From assembly GCF_030816935.1 (NCBI RefSeq), contig NZ_JAUSYO010000001.1, positions 1,488,001 through 1,552,000 on the forward strand: DNA of 64,000 nt. The letters run 5' to 3'. The DNA is from Arthrobacter sp. B3I9. GTDB lineage: Bacteria; Actinomycetota; Actinomycetes; Actinomycetales; Micrococcaceae. The notes beneath the pieces were generated by a model. The model worked only from the letters and a program-made list of their open reading frames with translations, did no database searches and was not told the DNA's origin. Each line of letters starts with the position of its first letter. The first letter of the stretch is position 1. Positions 62,706-64,000 of the stretch are shown in pieces. The translations under genes and the position numbers were made by a program.

Positions 62706-64000
62706 GTGGCATCACTTATTGAAAAACTTCTCCGCACGGGTGACAAAAAAACCCTGAGGCAACTGCGGAACTATGCCGACGCTATTAACGCCCTCGAAAG
62801 CTCCTTCAAGACCTTCACCGACGCCGAACTGCGCGAAGAGACCGACGTGCTCCGTGCGCGCCACCTCGACGGCGAAAAGCTGGACGACCTCCTGCCCGAG
62901 GCGTTCGCCGCCGTCCGGGAAGCCGCTTCCCGCACCCTCGGCATGCGCCACTTCGATGTCCAGCTGATGGGTGGTGCCGCCCTTCACCTGGGCAACATCG
63001 CTGAGATGAAGACCGGTGAAGGCAAGACGCTGGTGGCCACTGCTCCGGCCTACCTCAACGCCCTCACCGGCAAAGGCGTGCACGTCGTCACCGTGAACGA
63101 CTACCTCGCTGAATACCAGTCCGACCTCATGGGACGCGTGTACCGGTTCCTGGGCCTGACCAGCGGCTGCATCCTCGCCAACCAGGACCCCGCCGTGCGC
63201 CGCGAACAATACGCCGCGGACATTACGTACGGCACGAACAACGAATTCGGCTTCGACTACCTGCGGGACAACATGGCGTGGGACAAGACGGAACTCGTCC
63301 AGCGGGGCCACAACTATGCGATCGTCGACGAAGTGGACTCCATCCTCATCGACGAGGCCCGCACCCCGCTTATTATTTCCGGTCCTGCGCAGGGCGACAC
63401 GAACCGCTGGTACAGCGAGTTCGCCAAGGTCGTGTTGCGGCTCCAGCCCGAGGTCGATTACGAGGTCGATGAGAAGAAGCGCACGGTCGGCGTCCTCGAG
63501 TCCGGAATTGAAAAGGTGGAGGATTACCTTGGCATCCACAACCTCTACGAGTCGGCCAATACGCCGCTCATCGGCTTCCTGAACAACGCCATCAAGGCCA
63601 AGGAACTTTTCAAGCGGGACAAGGATTACGTCATTCTCGACGGCGAAGTGCTGATCGTGGACGAGCACACAGGCCGCATCCTGGCAGGCCGCCGGTATAA
63701 CGAGGGCATGCACCAGGCCATCGAAGCCAAAGAAGGCGTCGAGATCAAGGCCGAGAACCAGACGCTTGCCACCGTGACCCTGCAGAACTATTTCCGCATG
63801 TACGACAAGCTTTCCGGCATGACCGGTACGGCCGAGACCGAAGCCGCCGAGTTCATGAGCACCTACAAGCTCGGCGTCGTCGCCATCCCCACCAACCGGG
63901 ACATGACGCGTATTGACCAGGCGGACCTCGTCTACAAGAACGAAGCCGTGAAGTTCGACGCCGTCGTCAAGGACATCGCGGAACGGCATGAACTGGGCCA
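62706..64000 (+). CDS. secA: Preprotein translocase ATPase SecA, 5' part
   Basis: The first 431 codons of the motor that drives export through SecYEG; the gene runs past the window end. Visible parts are [20 protein letters not shown], Walker [20 protein letters not shown] near residue 103, [36 protein letters not shown], the [19 protein letters not shown]alker B region, the preprotein crosslinking domain, and [20 protein letters not shown]. The position beside hpf, comF and mtrAB matches the housekeeping SecA1 of actinobacteria. GTG 62706 gives the family N-terminus ([20 protein letters not shown]) with GGGAG nine bases upstream. Confidence 0.96.
   Translation, partial: MASLIEKLLRTGDKKTLRQLRNYADAINALESSFKTFTDAELREETDVLRARHLDGEKLDDLLPEAFAAVREAASRTLGMRHFDVQLMGGAALHLGNIAEMKTGEGKTLVATAPAYLNALTGKGVHVVTVNDYLAEYQSDLMGRVYRFLGLTSGCILANQDPAVRREQYAADITYGTNNEFGFDYLRDNMAWDKTELVQRGHNYAIVDEVDSILIDEARTPLIISGPAQGDTNRWYSEFAKVVLRLQPEVDYEVDEKKRTVGVLESGIEKVEDYLGIHNLYESANTPLIGFLNNAIKAKELFKRDKDYVILDGEVLIVDEHTGRILAGRRYNEGMHQAIEAKEGVEIKAENQTLATVTLQNYFRMYDKLSGMTGTAETEAAEFMSTYKLGVVAIPTNRDMTRIDQADLVYKNEAVKFDAVVKDIAERHELG

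Overview
The window is a high-GC, gene-dense stretch of actinobacterial core chromosome. The gene content (mtrA-mtrB-lpqB-comF-hpf-secA, adnA-adnB, nudC, uvrD2, UPF0182, an initiator-tRNA pair) and protein style suggest a member of the Micrococcaceae close to Arthrobacter/Pseudarthrobacter. The genus is an inference from gene order and protein character, not from a marker search. No prophage, IS element, CRISPR array or genomic island is visible.

Layout. (1) 1-4847: haem precursor genes hemC (3' part)-hemD-hemB, a flavin-dependent oxidoreductase, and hemL, closed by a strong hairpin. (2) 4939-7409: a reverse-strand polar amino-acid ABC importer. (3) 7763-21907: a DNA repair block with a DnaQ-like exonuclease, an alkyltransferase-like protein, the helicase-nuclease pair AdnA/AdnB, a kinase-like protein with a long Pro/Ala tail, NudC, UvrD2 and a YgjP-like metallopeptidase. 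(4) 22032-28018: DUF2342 protein, Lon-like PDZ protease and UPF0182 membrane protein. From memory, the order adnAB ... nudC-uvrD2 ... DUF2342-YlbL-UPF0182 matches mycobacteria. (5) 28149-28503: two identical initiator tRNA genes, each with its own terminator. (6) 28587-35053: photolyase, PspA, TPM-domain membrane protein and an HtrA-like protease (light damage and envelope stress). (7) 35208-38382: etfB, a frameshifted etfA, a PIG-L deacetylase and gluconokinase. (8) 38401-42211: ECF sigma/anti-sigma pair, trmL, a J-domain protein and a DoxX protein. (9) 42301-46623: SufR-like regulator, EamA transporter, cysteine desulfurase and mnmA; the last two share the sulfur-relay route to tRNA 2-thiouridine. 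(10) 46865-52509: a complete oligopeptide ABC importer with fused ATPases. (11) 52598-54813: chorismate mutase, a MetE-like protein lacking zinc ligands, and a DUF4166 protein. (12) 54997-64000: mtrA-mtrB-lpqB, comF, hpf, a YcaQ-like glycosylase and the 5' part of secA.

No clear new multi-gene system was found. The most useful observations are these: a likely inactivating frameshift in etfA; at least ten genes with a TANNNT box exactly 6-7 bases before the start codon, pointing to many leaderless mRNAs; a SufR-like regulator and DoxX gene separated by repeated TTTTAGAA boxes; and several proteins that keep a fold but lack expected catalytic or metal-binding residues (AdnA iron-sulfur cysteine, kinase-like tail protein, MetE-like protein, J-domain protein with a degenerate nuclease-like region).
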